From: [Leptolyngbya] sp. PCC 7376
GTDB lineage: Bacteria; Cyanobacteriota; Cyanobacteriia; Cyanobacteriales; MRBY01
NCBI RefSeq assembly: GCF_000316605.1
Contig: NC_019683.1
Coordinates: forward strand, 1 to 64,000
Direction of reading: 5' to 3'
Length of the DNA: 64,000 nucleotides
Shown here: piece after piece, positions 34,683-44,753 of the stretch
How positions within the stretch are numbered: position 1 is the first letter of the stretch
How the letters are laid out: every line of letters starts with the position of its first letter
Position numbers and translations under genes: made by a program
The notes under the pieces: generated by a model
What the model was told of the DNA's origin: nothing
The model's input: the letters and a program-made list of their open reading frames with translations, nothing else
Database searches by the model: none

Positions 34683-35132
34683 TTATTCTATCGCTACTTC
34701 ATGGGGTCTTACCTTTAAGGTCAGGCGATCGCCATATTCGATATCAGAGATGGGTGGAGCGATAAGTTCTACTGTGTGTGGATCTTGAAAATGGTTGATC
34801 TTTGTCTCGGGGTGTGGGTAATAAATTAGGCCATCATATTGGCGATCGCCCACAAGGATTTGGCAGGGACAAAAAGAAAATGTTTCTGAGTCAAAATCTG
34901 GATGCCATTTTAGATTGGGGAAAGTATAGCTTGGTTGTCGCAATCTAAATGTTTTTGGGGCAATGGATAGATTTAATGTACCCGCAAAATAAGGCGTCAG
35001 GTCTAGACCTAATCGTTTGAAATGGGGTGTTTGGAGAGCAATGGTTCCAGCTTCATAGGGACTATCTTTTGCTAAGCCGGAAGCCACTTGATGCCCTTTT
35101 AATAAAACGCCTTTGACCGCTTGCCATGTCAT
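34683..35132 (-). CDS. Conserved hypothetical, resembles DUF120 riboflavin-kinase fold
   Basis: 149 residues, starting MTWQAVKGVLLKGHQVASGLA at the ATG at 35132; the longer frame to 35228 runs back into the permease gene. The layout suggests the archaeal CTP-dependent riboflavin kinase fold (DUF120): a KG..L.KG....SGLA start, PYFAGTLNLSI (compare PYPGTLN), a run of Pro and aromatic residues, and a closing VELIAPPISDIEYGDRLTLKV (compare LEIIAP...GD.V.I). The match is by eye and remote. Eleven bases separate it from the ABC-2 permease stop. Confidence 0.5.
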   Translation of the reverse strand: MTWQAVKGVLLKGHQVASGLAKDSPYEAGTIALQTPHFKRLGLDLTPYFAGTLNLSIAPKTFRLRQPSYTFPNLKWHPDFDSETFSFCPCQILVGDRQYDGLIYYPHPETKINHFQDPHTVELIAPPISDIEYGDRLTLKVRPHEVAIE

Positions 35133-35143
35133 TGTGCTAACCT

Positions 35144-35989
35144 CTAATTTCTTTGGTGGGAAAACTGATAAGCGCCCACAAAGGCCAAGGCGATCGCCAC
35201 ACCTGCCAAAATGGGAATCGCATGCCAAGGAAATTCAGATAAAGGTAAATAGGCCGCAGACCTTAAGCCTGTTGTGGTGTAGGTCAGCGGAATTAAATAA
35301 ACTACTGTCCGAAATGCTGTGGGCAATGTTTCTGGATCAAAGAATGTTGCACCGAGGAAAGACATCGGCACAATCAGAAAATTATTGAGGATGCCAACAC
35401 TTTCGAGGGATTTGACCCGTAGGCCGACGATTACACCTAAGCCCGCAAAAACCGAGCAGTTGAGGATGAGGAGTAGGAAAAAGAGGGGGTTGAGGAAGCT
35501 AAAGACTTTACCCGTAAATAAAATCGCCACCACAATGACGGAGCTAGCGGTGAGGAGACCACGGAGAATGCCTGCCATCATTTTGCCGAGATGCAAAGCG
35601 AGTGGATGCACGGGCAACAGCAGTAATTCTTCAAAAGTTTTGTTGTAGAGGCGATCGCCACAAATCGAAAATGTTGTGCCGCCAAAACTAATCGTCATTG
35701 ACGAGAGTGCCACCATCCCTGGCAAAATAAACTCTAGATAGGTGTCGCCCGCAGGTGGTGTAATCGCTCGATCAATAGCGCCACCCAAACCTAAACCAAA
35801 TGCCAAGATGTAGATTAGCGGTGAGATTAAACCTGTTGCTGCTACCTGCTTTAGGCGTACCCGCAACTTAAGCCAGTCTCCCCAAAATACCGCTAAAGTA
35901 TCCGACCAAATATTTGCCAACTCTGATTTTGGCTTAGATGGCTTCGGTGAAGACAGTGATGGAGAGGGCGGTGATTCGAGCTTGACCAC
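35144..35989 (-). CDS. ABC-2 type transporter permease
   Basis: A 281-residue integral membrane protein with six predicted helices. The N-terminus is Pro/Ser-rich. The region GLISPLIYILAFGLGLG, YLEFILPGMVALSSMTISFGGTTFSI and the closing LIPLTYTTTGLRSAAY are typical of drug/polysaccharide ABC-2 exporters of the DrrB/NodJ type. No ATPase gene is adjacent, so the ATPase must be encoded elsewhere. It leads a minus-strand series (permease, DUF120-like, NlpC/P60, GT2). Confidence 0.9.
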   Translation of the reverse strand: MVKLESPPSPSLSSPKPSKPKSELANIWSDTLAVFWGDWLKLRVRLKQVAATGLISPLIYILAFGLGLGGAIDRAITPPAGDTYLEFILPGMVALSSMTISFGGTTFSICGDRLYNKTFEELLLLPVHPLALHLGKMMAGILRGLLTASSVIVVAILFTGKVFSFLNPLFFLLLILNCSVFAGLGVIVGLRVKSLESVGILNNFLIVPMSFLGATFFDPETLPTAFRTVVYLIPLTYTTTGLRSAAYLPLSEFPWHAIPILAGVAIALAFVGAYQFSHQRN

Positions 35990-36068
35990 GGTTAAAGCAC
36001 TGGAATGTTACATCGCTTAACATTATACGGGCATCCGGTTTGTCAGTTCGAGGCGATCGCCGATTCTA

Positions 36069-37616
36069 CTACTCTTCTGCGACGGGAAGTAATTTTCCAA
36101 TTGTTCGATTTTCTGGCGTAAACGTTTCCTGAGCGATACGCTGAATATCTTCTGCTGTTACTGCTGCAATCTGATCTAACTGTTTAAAGAGATTGCGCCA
36201 ATCACCAGTAGTTACTTCATAGCTCACTAATAATCTCGCCATCCCTAAATTTGAATCTAGTGATCGCAGCAAACCTGCTCGTGCTTGAGTTTTGACCCGC
36301 TCTAGTTCTTTCTCGTCAACGAGTTCAGTTTTTAGTTTGTCTAGTTCCTTGCCCAATATTACAGCCACATCATCCACGGATTTTCCTGGTGCAGTGAGGG
36401 CATAGAAGAGCATAAGATTTGGATATTTACTTCCCGGAAAACCACCGAAGCCTTCGGCATTTAAAGCAACTTGCTCTTCTTCTACTAGAGATTTGTAGAG
36501 GCGAGAGGTACGACCATCACTCAAAATTGACGCGATAATGTCATACACCACAAAGTCAGGGTCTGTTACGGATGGGGCATGATAACCCTCTAAATACCAA
36601 GGTTGGGTCGGCAGTTCTAGGGTGACTTCGCGAGTTTCTGTTTGGGGTGGTTCTGCTGGAAGTGGTGTATAAACTGACTTTTGATCCGTCGGAAATCTAC
36701 CAAAATAGGCTTTTGCCATCATCTGAACTTGCGCTGGATCGACATCTCCCACAATGGCAATGGTGAGATTATCGGGGGCGTAATGTTCTTCGAAAAATTC
36801 TTTCACGTCTTGGCGAGTGAGGTTGCGGATATCTTCGTTGTAGCCAATAACAGGGCGTTTGTAGGGGTGGGTTGTAAAGGCTGTGTCAAGGAATGCTTCC
36901 ACCATTTGACCGATGGGAGAGTTGTCGGTTCGCATCCGACGCTCTTCGAGAATGACGTCTTTTTCTTTATAAAATTCGCGGAACACTGGATCGAGGAAAC
37001 GGTCGGATTCCAAAGACATCCACAGTTCGAGTTTGTTGCTGGGAAAGCTGTAAAAGTATTGGGTATAGTCTGCGGAAGTGGCGGCATTTAAACCAACTCC
37101 TCCAGCGGATTCGACCACTTGACCGAAGGCATTTTGGACAACGTACTGATTAGCTTCGGCTTGGACTGCTGTAAATTTTTCTTGTAATTCGGCGATCGCC
37201 CGGTCGTTTTTAGCGGTTTTGGCACTTTGGAGATCCGCAAAAATCACATCGAGTTCGTCGAGTAAAACCTTCTCTGCTTCGTAGTCTGTCGTGCCGAGAT
37301 TCGTACTGCCTTTAAATGCAAGGTGTTCTAGGAAATGGGCAACCCCTGTTTTCCCATCTGGCTCATCGACACCGCCCACATCGGCATAGGTGACAAACGA
37401 AACCACGGGAGCATTGCTGTCTTCTAGGACAATAAATTGCAAACCATTATCGAGCTTAAATTCTGTGATGCGTTCGATCACTTGGTCGAGATAAGGCTGA
37501 ATTGAGGGAGAAGCTGCGGGTGTTTCCGCGAGGGCGAGGGGAGAAAAACTGCTACAGCCTAAAATTGCGAGACAACAACCAACCAGCAATTTTTTACGAA
37601 AAAACCCTTTCAACAT
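36069..37616 (-). CDS. M16-family zinc metallopeptidase (secreted/periplasmic)
   Basis: 515 residues. A signal sequence (LLVGCCLAILGCSSFSPLALA) is followed by the M16 N-domain with the inverted zinc motif HFLEHLAFKG (H-x-x-E-H) and the downstream Glu region. The C-terminal homologous half (about 230-500) includes DNLTIAIVGDVDPAQV. Similar to processing-peptidase-like PqqL/YmxG proteins. ATG at 37616 is preferred; a TTG six codons upstream is possible. The LGC near the end of the hydrophobic stretch may be a lipobox. Confidence 0.92.
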   Translation of the reverse strand: MLKGFFRKKLLVGCCLAILGCSSFSPLALAETPAASPSIQPYLDQVIERITEFKLDNGLQFIVLEDSNAPVVSFVTYADVGGVDEPDGKTGVAHFLEHLAFKGSTNLGTTDYEAEKVLLDELDVIFADLQSAKTAKNDRAIAELQEKFTAVQAEANQYVVQNAFGQVVESAGGVGLNAATSADYTQYFYSFPSNKLELWMSLESDRFLDPVFREFYKEKDVILEERRMRTDNSPIGQMVEAFLDTAFTTHPYKRPVIGYNEDIRNLTRQDVKEFFEEHYAPDNLTIAIVGDVDPAQVQMMAKAYFGRFPTDQKSVYTPLPAEPPQTETREVTLELPTQPWYLEGYHAPSVTDPDFVVYDIIASILSDGRTSRLYKSLVEEEQVALNAEGFGGFPGSKYPNLMLFYALTAPGKSVDDVAVILGKELDKLKTELVDEKELERVKTQARAGLLRSLDSNLGMARLLVSYEVTTGDWRNLFKQLDQIAAVTAEDIQRIAQETFTPENRTIGKLLPVAEE

Positions 37617-37807
37617 AAACCTGTCTACAACCAACGACTCAAACTAACTTTTGTATTGTAGATGATTCAACCCGGTGCCGTGTTATCCACTTTTTTCTGG
37701 AATCTATCGCCAAAATAATTAGTCTATACAGAACTCAAAATGCTGGACTTCACTTGGATAAAGAGAGAGGGACTGTGGCATAGGCGATCGCCGCATTACT
37801 TTAGCCA

Positions 37808-40800
37808 TCAGACTCCTTCATCATTATTGGGAGTGACCTCGTCGTTTTTAGATTCTTCTACCGAAGACACCTCCGATACATTTGCACAAAGTTCACGATC
37901 TTCTGAGGTTAAGCGCTCATTGTATTTCAAGAAACCAGAACCCCATTTACAGGCTTCAGCTAATAATTCATCTAGGCTGAGTTTTTGGGTGACATCCCAA
38001 ATAATGGCTGTATTGTCATCACTACCGGAAGCTAGTTGTTTACCATCAGGACTGAAATTGAGATCGATGACATCACTGCGATGACCGCGATAGGTTGTGA
38101 TAAATTCGCCATCCGGTTTCCAGAGTTTAATGCGATCATCGCCGCTACCAGAAACAAGGGTTTCACCATCGGGACTAAAGATAACGCTGTAGACCGAGTC
38201 GTGGTGACCCGTAATTGTTGTCTGCAATTCGAGATTATTCACATCCCAAATCTTGATAGTATTGTCGCCACTACCAGAGGCAATGAGGCTACTATCTGGG
38301 TGAATGGCAACGGATAGCACGGAGCCTTCATGGCCATCAAAGGTGTGTAGCAATTTTCCTTCCCTGCTCCAAGCACGGACGGTGTTGTCCCAGCTACTCG
38401 TCGCAATAAAGGTGCCATTATCGCTAAACGTAATATCTGTAATGGCGTCACTATGGCCATTGATGGGCGTGATAAATCGCCCACCTCTATCCCAAATTTT
38501 TGCCACTTTATCGCGGCCTGCCGTTGCAAATTGTTTCCCGTCAGGACTAAAGGCGATCGCCAAAATATCGTCATTATGGGCATCGTAGGTGGAAACGAGC
38601 TTACCCTCCGATGTCCAAATATACATATTCCCTTCTTCGTCGCCTGTGACAACCTGCTGACCATCTGGGCTAACGGCGAGAGACACAAGTTGCGCTTTCA
38701 TTCTCTCGTCTTCAAAACTCAAGAAAATTGGATTTTCGCCTTCTAGGCTCCATTCTTTTAACCGCCCATCTTGGGCAACGGAATAAATACGTTGACCATC
38801 TTGATTAAAGGTAATACCAGAGACTGCCTGACTGTGACCGTAAAGCACTTTCAGAAGAGGACTACCCTGCCATTCCCAAACGAGGAGAGTGTTATCCAAA
38901 CTTCCAGAAATAATCGTTTTGTCATTAGGATGAACATCAAGGTGGATAACCCGATCGGTATGGCCAGCAAGGGTGGTGAGAAGATAACCATCAATAGACC
39001 AAATCTTTAACGTATTGTCATCACTGGCGGTCACTAAAAAATCGCCGTCATGACTAAATTTCACTGAGTTAATGGGGGCAGTATGACTAACAATACTGTC
39101 GAGATCGCTCACGTCATTTACTGGGGTTCTGTTGGCGAGAGCGTGATCTTCATCCGTATTACTCACATCGTCTTCTGCTTCTCCTGTGCGGAGATCCCAT
39201 AATTTGATGCTCTGATCGTTGCTCACTGAGGCAAGATGGCTACCGTTTGGACTAAAAGCAACAGATGTCACTTTGTCTGTGTGTCCCTCTAAAGTGTCGA
39301 GGAGATCGCCTTCGAGATTCCAGAGTTTAATGGTTGTATCCTGGCTACCTGTCGCCACCATATCTTTGGATGGATGGAAGTGGGCGGTATTTAACTTATC
39401 GACATGACCTGTAAAGGTTACGAGGCGTTCACCCCCTTTGACGCGCCAGAGTTTGGCGGTTTTATCACTACTGGCTGAAATGATGGTTTTACTGTCTTCG
39501 CTAAATTCGAGGGAATTAATCTGGTCGAGGTGTCCAATAAGGGAGGTGACGAGTTTGCCGTCTAGAGTCCAGAGTTTGATTACACGGTCAACACCTGCTG
39601 TGGCGAGGAGTTTGCCATCGGGGCTAAAGGCGATCGCCAAAACGGAGTCATTATGGCCTTCAATCGTTTGCAATAACTCACCCTCTGGTGTCCAGAGTTT
39701 AACGGTGTTATCGACGCTGGCAGAGGCGATATATTCCCCCGTCGGGCTATAGGCAACGTTGAGGATGGGGGCATGGTGACCAGAAAAACGATTTTTGGCG
39801 CGGGAACCATAAACGGATTGTCGCAGAACTTCCTCTACTTCCTTCGTCACGTTGGGGGCGGTATCCACCCCTAATTTTTTAAGTTTGACGCCTGCACTAA
39901 TCGCTTTTTTGAGGGCATCGAGTTGGTCATTCAGGGCAAATAGCGCTTTTGTCGTTGTTGTAATGGAAAGGGTTTCACTGATTTTGAGTTGTTTATTTTG
40001 CTTGAGAGCATAAACACCAATAATGACGGCGATCGCCGCAACACCACTCACTAAAACAAGTAAACCTTGTAGGATCGTTTTTTGTCGTTTTTCCCGACGA
40101 ATTGCCGCTTCAATGGCAGCCTTACTTTTCGTGATAAATCCCTGTTGCAGCTCTGTCGCAGGTGGATTTTTTTGCTCTATTTCCGCTGATTTTAACCACG
40201 CCTCTGCAAGGGTAAATTCGCTACCTCGTAGCAGCATGTCCTTGGTTTTGCCTTTCTCTTTCCATTCAAGCGATCGCTGGAGCCATTTGGTGTGGCTTTT
40301 TACGTGGTCGCGGTCAAGATCGAGTGTGCGAATGAGATCGCTAAAGTTCGCATTAAAATCACCATTGTGCCGCCTAAAATCAATCCACTGGATATTTGCA
40401 AAGGCTGGATGCACCTTTTCTTCCGCTACTGGACGATGGAGGATAGTGACAAAACGTTTGTTTAAACTCGCTGCAAACTCCACCTCATCCACGCAATATT
40501 CTGAGGTGATCGCATCGGGCGAAATAATAAATAGGAAATTGTCGCATTGTTCAATGCCTTTATAAATTTCCTGCTGAAAGTCTGCTCCAGACGCAATACT
40601 CTCTTGGTCAAACCAAGCCGTTTTACCTTGAATCTGCAATGCTTCATTCACTTTCCGCGCAAAATCAGTGTCTGCGCGCGAGTAGGAAATAAACACATCC
40701 AGCGACTGATCGGGGGGCTGGGCCGCACTCGCCTCTAGAAATTCATGGTGAATGGGCAGAGCTGGATAGCGGGGATGTTTTGCGGCGAGAGTAACCCAAC

Positions 40801-42016
40801 TTTGGGCATTTTTGAGGTTAAAACCTCGATACAAGATACTGGCGTTACCGTCTTGCTCTTTCCACTTCAGCGCCTGAACTAAAATCGCTTTGTGCTGATA
40901 GTGGTAAACGCTATCTTCTTGTAATGATTTAATCAGACGAGTTAAACCCTGCTCATATTGCTCTGGGTTTTCGGTGTTGGCAATGTCGATAAATTGCAGC
41001 GATCGCCACTTCTCTGGAATCTTTTCAATATCCGTCGGACAAACCAATAGTGAAATAATGCGCTTATTTAGTTCCGCTGCATATTCCAGTTCTTGCTGAC
41101 AATAGATCGAATTTAAAGAATCCTCTGAAATTAGAAAAACGATCGTATCTGCCCGCTCAATACCGTGATTAATCTCCTGCTGGAAATCTGCCCCAGTCTT
41201 AATATCCGTTGTATTCGTCCATATGGTTTGCGCTTCACGTCTCAATCGCCGCGCCACCACCTGCATCACATTCTGATCATGTTCCGAATAGCTCAGAAAC
41301 ACATCGGTTAGTTGATTGTTGGAATTTTTTTCACTCTCGCAAATATATTCACAGTGCAATGCTGTTGGTTCGCAGGGTGGCTGTTCATCCTTAAAACGGT
41401 GGCTTAACCATTTGTTTGCCGCTTTACGCTCATCCCCAGTTAGGAGGAGACGAGTTTGGCGATGATTACGATCCCACTCCAATGCCTTCGTCAAGAGGAA
41501 TGTATGTTGGTGTACATAGTCTTCTTGCTTGTGCATGAGGCCGATTAAGCCTTTGAGAGATTCTTGATAGTCGTCAAGACCTTCACGGAAATAAATCCAG
41601 TTAATTTTGCCGATGCTGGGATGCATATTCGGAAAGCTGGAATGTTTTCCTGCGGCTTTGTAGGTTTCCCATTCCTCTGCTGTGCCACCAGGGTTACGTT
41701 GCTGCCAAGTTTCAAAGGTGATGTTCTCGACATGGAGTAACGGAATAATCGGTTTATTTCGTTTTAGGGCAAGGACAACTTCTTTGAGGCAATAGGGTGA
41801 ATTAACGGAATGGGGCGCAATAATGTAGAGGAAATTGTGCGCTTTTTCGATGCCATCGTCGATTTGATTTTGAAAGTCTACACCCAGCGGAATGTCGTTC
41901 TGGTCAAACCACATGTTAAATCCGGCTTCGCTGAGATCCTGTTGTAGTTTGCTTGCGAAGGCCTTGCTATCTGCACGACCGTATGAAATGAAACCGTCAA
42001 AGAAGCTATTAAACAT
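37808..42016 (-). CDS. Triple-TIR / transmembrane / fourteen-WD40 protein
   Basis: 1402 residues. TIR domains start at about 7 (GFISYGRAD), 235 (DVFLSYSEHD) and 437 (DVFISYSRAD). Each retains the Glu after Cys that is the NADase position in catalytic TIRs (YCLKEV, YCQQEL, YCVDEV). Each TIR is followed by a homologous linker (for example WKEQDGNASILYRG, WKEKGKTKDMLLRG). One membrane helix lies at about 643-667 (ILQGLLVLVSGVAAIAVIIGVYAL). From about 744 to 1340 there are fourteen WD40 repeats, enough for two seven-bladed propellers, then a tail LDELLAEACKWGSGFLKYNERL typical of STAND/WD40 proteins. Function unknown; NAD-cleaving signalling, conflict or scaffold roles are inferred from domains only. 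Confidence 0.93.
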   Translation of the reverse strand: MFNSFFDGFISYGRADSKAFASKLQQDLSEAGFNMWFDQNDIPLGVDFQNQIDDGIEKAHNFLYIIAPHSVNSPYCLKEVVLALKRNKPIIPLLHVENITFETWQQRNPGGTAEEWETYKAAGKHSSFPNMHPSIGKINWIYFREGLDDYQESLKGLIGLMHKQEDYVHQHTFLLTKALEWDRNHRQTRLLLTGDERKAANKWLSHRFKDEQPPCEPTALHCEYICESEKNSNNQLTDVFLSYSEHDQNVMQVVARRLRREAQTIWTNTTDIKTGADFQQEINHGIERADTIVFLISEDSLNSIYCQQELEYAAELNKRIISLLVCPTDIEKIPEKWRSLQFIDIANTENPEQYEQGLTRLIKSLQEDSVYHYQHKAILVQALKWKEQDGNASILYRGFNLKNAQSWVTLAAKHPRYPALPIHHEFLEASAAQPPDQSLDVFISYSRADTDFARKVNEALQIQGKTAWFDQESIASGADFQQEIYKGIEQCDNFLFIISPDAITSEYCVDEVEFAASLNKRFVTILHRPVAEEKVHPAFANIQWIDFRRHNGDFNANFSDLIRTLDLDRDHVKSHTKWLQRSLEWKEKGKTKDMLLRGSEFTLAEAWLKSAEIEQKNPPATELQQGFITKSKAAIEAAIRREKRQKTILQGLLVLVSGVAAIAVIIGVYALKQNKQLKISETLSITTTTKALFALNDQLDALKKAISAGVKLKKLGVDTAPNVTKEVEEVLRQSVYGSRAKNRFSGHHAPILNVAYSPTGEYIASASVDNTVKLWTPEGELLQTIEGHNDSVLAIAFSPDGKLLATAGVDRVIKLWTLDGKLVTSLIGHLDQINSLEFSEDSKTIISASSDKTAKLWRVKGGERLVTFTGHVDKLNTAHFHPSKDMVATGSQDTTIKLWNLEGDLLDTLEGHTDKVTSVAFSPNGSHLASVSNDQSIKLWDLRTGEAEDDVSNTDEDHALANRTPVNDVSDLDSIVSHTAPINSVKFSHDGDFLVTASDDNTLKIWSIDGYLLTTLAGHTDRVIHLDVHPNDKTIISGSLDNTLLVWEWQGSPLLKVLYGHSQAVSGITFNQDGQRIYSVAQDGRLKEWSLEGENPIFLSFEDERMKAQLVSLAVSPDGQQVVTGDEEGNMYIWTSEGKLVSTYDAHNDDILAIAFSPDGKQFATAGRDKVAKIWDRGGRFITPINGHSDAITDITFSDNGTFIATSSWDNTVRAWSREGKLLHTFDGHEGSVLSVAIHPDSSLIASGSGDNTIKIWDVNNLELQTTITGHHDSVYSVIFSPDGETLVSGSGDDRIKLWKPDGEFITTYRGHRSDVIDLNFSPDGKQLASGSDDNTAIIWDVTQKLSLDELLAEACKWGSGFLKYNERLTSEDRELCANVSEVSSVEESKNDEVTPNNDEGV

Positions 42017-42394
42017 AGGGAATGGAGCCGCGGGGTAGACACGAAATGGATTAAAGCCAGTAGTAAGGGGAATTACTCCGTCAGTAATGGTGAGAGTGCC
42101 ATTGGACTAGGGAAAAACTGAAGCCATTTATTGAGGTAAAGGAGCCCAGAACAAGAAGTTGAGACTATGGTAATCATATAATTTCTTGTAGGTGTGATCC
42201 CCTTATTTCGTGTATTTGATTGTGAATTTTTTAGTAGGGTCTGCTGCTGTCTTTAATTAATCTTTATTTACACGATGGTTCGGTGTGGGAGGGTAAGCCA
42301 GTCAGGTTCGTGTCGAAATTTTGATGGGCTGGCCGTTTGGCGATCGCCCCATCTCACTATTTTTCTGACTGGCTGATCCGCCTCCAATTTGGGA
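42017..42394. other. Intergenic region
   Basis: 378 bases; HIP1 at about 42341. No open frame or hairpin of note. Confidence 0.4.
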
Positions 42395-42850
42395 TTAGGG
42401 GTTGGTCTTTAATTCAACTTTAAAGATGCTGCCGGGTGCTTTTTGGGCAGTAACAGTTTCCCAGGCGATCGCCTCAAGGAATGTATCGCGGCTTTGGGTT
42501 TCCACAACATCTACACCCCATTCACCGGGTTGCAAGGTTTCGGGAAGTTCACTGGTCGCTGGAGAAAGCTTAATGCCGCCGAGAATCAAAATTTCCGGTA
42601 GATCGCGATCGCCTGTTTGTCTATCTTGGCGTTTTTGGTGCATGGCTTTGGCACAAACTTCCCCAATTTGTTGAGGTGTGAATTTACCTTGAGGAAACTT
42701 GATTTCCACTGACCAGTGAGGGTGGCTAATCAGGCGGCAGTTGCAATCAGGATAGTCTTTTAGTCCTGCTTGAAATACTTCGACAAATTCGCCTCGAGTT
42801 AAAGGCGTGACAACCCCAGATTTAATATCAAAGTTATGGGACAGCAACAT
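42395..42850 (-). CDS. Conserved hypothetical protein
   Basis: 151 residues, starting MLLSHNFDIKSGVVTPLTRGEF. The longer frame to 43141 would overlap the amidohydrolase in another frame and is rejected. Contents: ISHPHWSVEIKFPQGKFTPQQIGEVCAKAM, then LILGGIKLSPATSELPETLQPGEWGVDVVE. No known domain recognised. It lies 79 bases after the amidohydrolase on the same strand. Confidence 0.6.
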   Translation of the reverse strand: MLLSHNFDIKSGVVTPLTRGEFVEVFQAGLKDYPDCNCRLISHPHWSVEIKFPQGKFTPQQIGEVCAKAMHQKRQDRQTGDRDLPEILILGGIKLSPATSELPETLQPGEWGVDVVETQSRDTFLEAIAWETVTAQKAPGSIFKVELKTNP

Positions 42851-42929
42851 TCTGATTTGTTCGGAATCACTCACAATATGTTCTAAATAATGGGAAAAGT
42901 ATAAAGATAACGAAAATGGAATGTCGCAG

Positions 42930-44138
42930 TTAGGCGAGGAATTTTTCGACACAACGTACAAACATTTCAACCCCCATGCCGAGGGCACTTTCGTCGAAGT
43001 TAAAGCGAGGATGATGATGGGGATAAGCGAGGTCGAGCTGCGGATTCGCAGATCCAAGGAAAAAGTAACAGCCGGGCACTTCCTGAAGGAAATAAGACAT
43101 ATCTTCGCTACCCATCGTTTGGCATTCTGGTGCGACGCCAAGGGGTGTTTCGATACTTTCTTCTGCCACTGTTTTTACGAGGGCGGCGATCGCCGGATCA
43201 TTAATTGTTGGAGGATACATCCGAATGTAGTCCAGCTCATAGGTTGCGCCATAGCTGTGACATACACCATTAATAATGGCTTCGAGGCGATCGCGTAAGT
43301 CTCGCAATTCGGGATTAAAGTAACGAACTGTTCCACTTAGTTCTGCAAAATCAGCAATGACATTATGGGCATCCCCTGCGTGAAATTCACCGACGGTTAC
43401 CACCGCAGAATCGATGGGATTTACACTGCGGGCAACGACGGTTTGGAAGGCGGTGACGATTTGCGAGCCAATGACAATCGCGTCTTTGGTTTGGTGAGGC
43501 AGTGCGCCGTGGCCTCCTTTGCCCTGTACTCGCACATGAAAGGTTTCTGCTGCTGCCATTAATGCGCCGGGACGAACGCCAACCGTTCCCAATGGCAAAT
43601 TATTCCAGATGTGTAGGCCAATAATTGCATCGACATCGGGATTTTTAAGCACCCCTTCTTCGATCATTGGTTTTGCACCACCGGGACTTTCTTCGGCTGG
43701 CTGGAAAATGATTTTAACTGTGCCGTTAAAGCTGTCACGATTTTCGCTCAAATATTTTGCTGTACCGAGGGCGATCGCCACATGTCCGTCATGGCCGCAA
43801 GCATGCATGACACCATCATGTTGAGAACAGTAATCCACTTCATTTTCTTCTTGGATTGGCAGCGCATCCATGTCTGCGCGAATCCCTAAAACTTTTCCCT
43901 CATCTTTACCTTTGATGACTGCGACAATCCCTGTTTTGGCAATACCTGTCTGATGGTCAATGCCTAACTCTGTGAGCTTTTGGGCAATGAATTCTGCGGT
44001 TAAATTCTCGCGAAAGGCTAATTCTGGTTTCTTGTGGAATGTGCGCCGCCACTCGACGAGTTCAGTTTGTAGAGCTTGAATCGCGGGGCGAATGCGATGT
44101 TTGTGGAGGATAGCATCCAGACTGACGGTAGCAACCAT
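42930..44138 (-). CDS. M20-family amidohydrolase (IAA-amino-acid-hydrolase type)
   Basis: 402 residues. Signatures: EWRRTFHKKPELAFRE, IRADMDALPIQE, MHACGHDGHVAIALGTAKYL (metal site), FQPAEESPGGA, and a dimerisation insert (about 195-305, GKGGHGALPHQTKDAI). The C-terminal metal ligand lies in LDLAYPHHHPRFNFDE. It hydrolyses amide bonds of N-acyl amino acids; the exact substrate is unknown. Cytoplasmic. Confidence 0.93.
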   Translation of the reverse strand: MVATVSLDAILHKHRIRPAIQALQTELVEWRRTFHKKPELAFRENLTAEFIAQKLTELGIDHQTGIAKTGIVAVIKGKDEGKVLGIRADMDALPIQEENEVDYCSQHDGVMHACGHDGHVAIALGTAKYLSENRDSFNGTVKIIFQPAEESPGGAKPMIEEGVLKNPDVDAIIGLHIWNNLPLGTVGVRPGALMAAAETFHVRVQGKGGHGALPHQTKDAIVIGSQIVTAFQTVVARSVNPIDSAVVTVGEFHAGDAHNVIADFAELSGTVRYFNPELRDLRDRLEAIINGVCHSYGATYELDYIRMYPPTINDPAIAALVKTVAEESIETPLGVAPECQTMGSEDMSYFLQEVPGCYFFLGSANPQLDLAYPHHHPRFNFDESALGMGVEMFVRCVEKFLA

Positions 44139-44248
44139 GAATTATGCAGCAATATGAAGAGACACCTTCCAGTGTAAAAGATGCCCCTAGAAACGTCTGA
44201 TAATTTTGGCGATCGCACCCCATTTCCCTGAATTTTGCAGCATATTAC

Positions 44249-44665
44249 CTATGGTTTAATCTGTCGAAATCCATCCACAAATTTTACGGTGTCGATATAA
44301 AGAAAGTAACCAGAATAGCGGGGCGATAGCCGATCAGCTTCTGGAATAAATTGTTGTTCTATGCCTTCGTAATCAATGGGATCAGCCGCAATGACGATGG
44401 GTCTTTCATCGGTCTGATCTTGGATTTTTATTTGGGTTCCTGCTGGCAAGGTAAATTCCTCACCACCAGTGACAGGAGCCGAGTAAGTGATCATTGCCGT
44501 CACTTCTACATCCCGAACCGTTTCAAATATCTGACCAGTTTGCGGAATCTCTAGGTCATCTGGAATCTGCGATCGCTCATATTCCCGTGCTGCTTCAATC
44601 TCTTCCGGTTCAACTGTCCGAAAAGACATCTCAGCGATTAATTCTTTGATTGTTTTCTGAGCCAT
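44249..44665 (-). CDS. Hypothetical protein
   Basis: 138 residues, acidic, starting MAQKTIKELIAEMSFRTVEPEEIEAA. The middle is beta-rich (VEVTAMITYSAPVTGGEEFTLPAGTQIKI). No recognised domain. A GCGATCGC site overlaps the region just upstream of the start. Confidence 0.55.
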   Translation of the reverse strand: MAQKTIKELIAEMSFRTVEPEEIEAAREYERSQIPDDLEIPQTGQIFETVRDVEVTAMITYSAPVTGGEEFTLPAGTQIKIQDQTDERPIVIAADPIDYEGIEQQFIPEADRLSPRYSGYFLYIDTVKFVDGFRQIKP

Positions 44666-44753
44666 GGCGATCGCCTCTCATACTTTCCCCATAGTAATGC
44701 TGAGAAATTCTGCTCTAAGATAGCGGTATCAACTAGGCGAGGACAAACTCTAA

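Noticed and set aside
37900-39780. Periodic near-repeats resembling a repeat array or CRISPR
   Set aside because: They are the WD40 repeats of the TIR-WD40 gene; spacing is about 123 bases and fully coding.
42851-43141. N-terminal extension of the hypothetical gene at 42395
   Set aside because: It overlaps the conserved end of the amidohydrolase in another frame; the ATG at 42850 is a better start.
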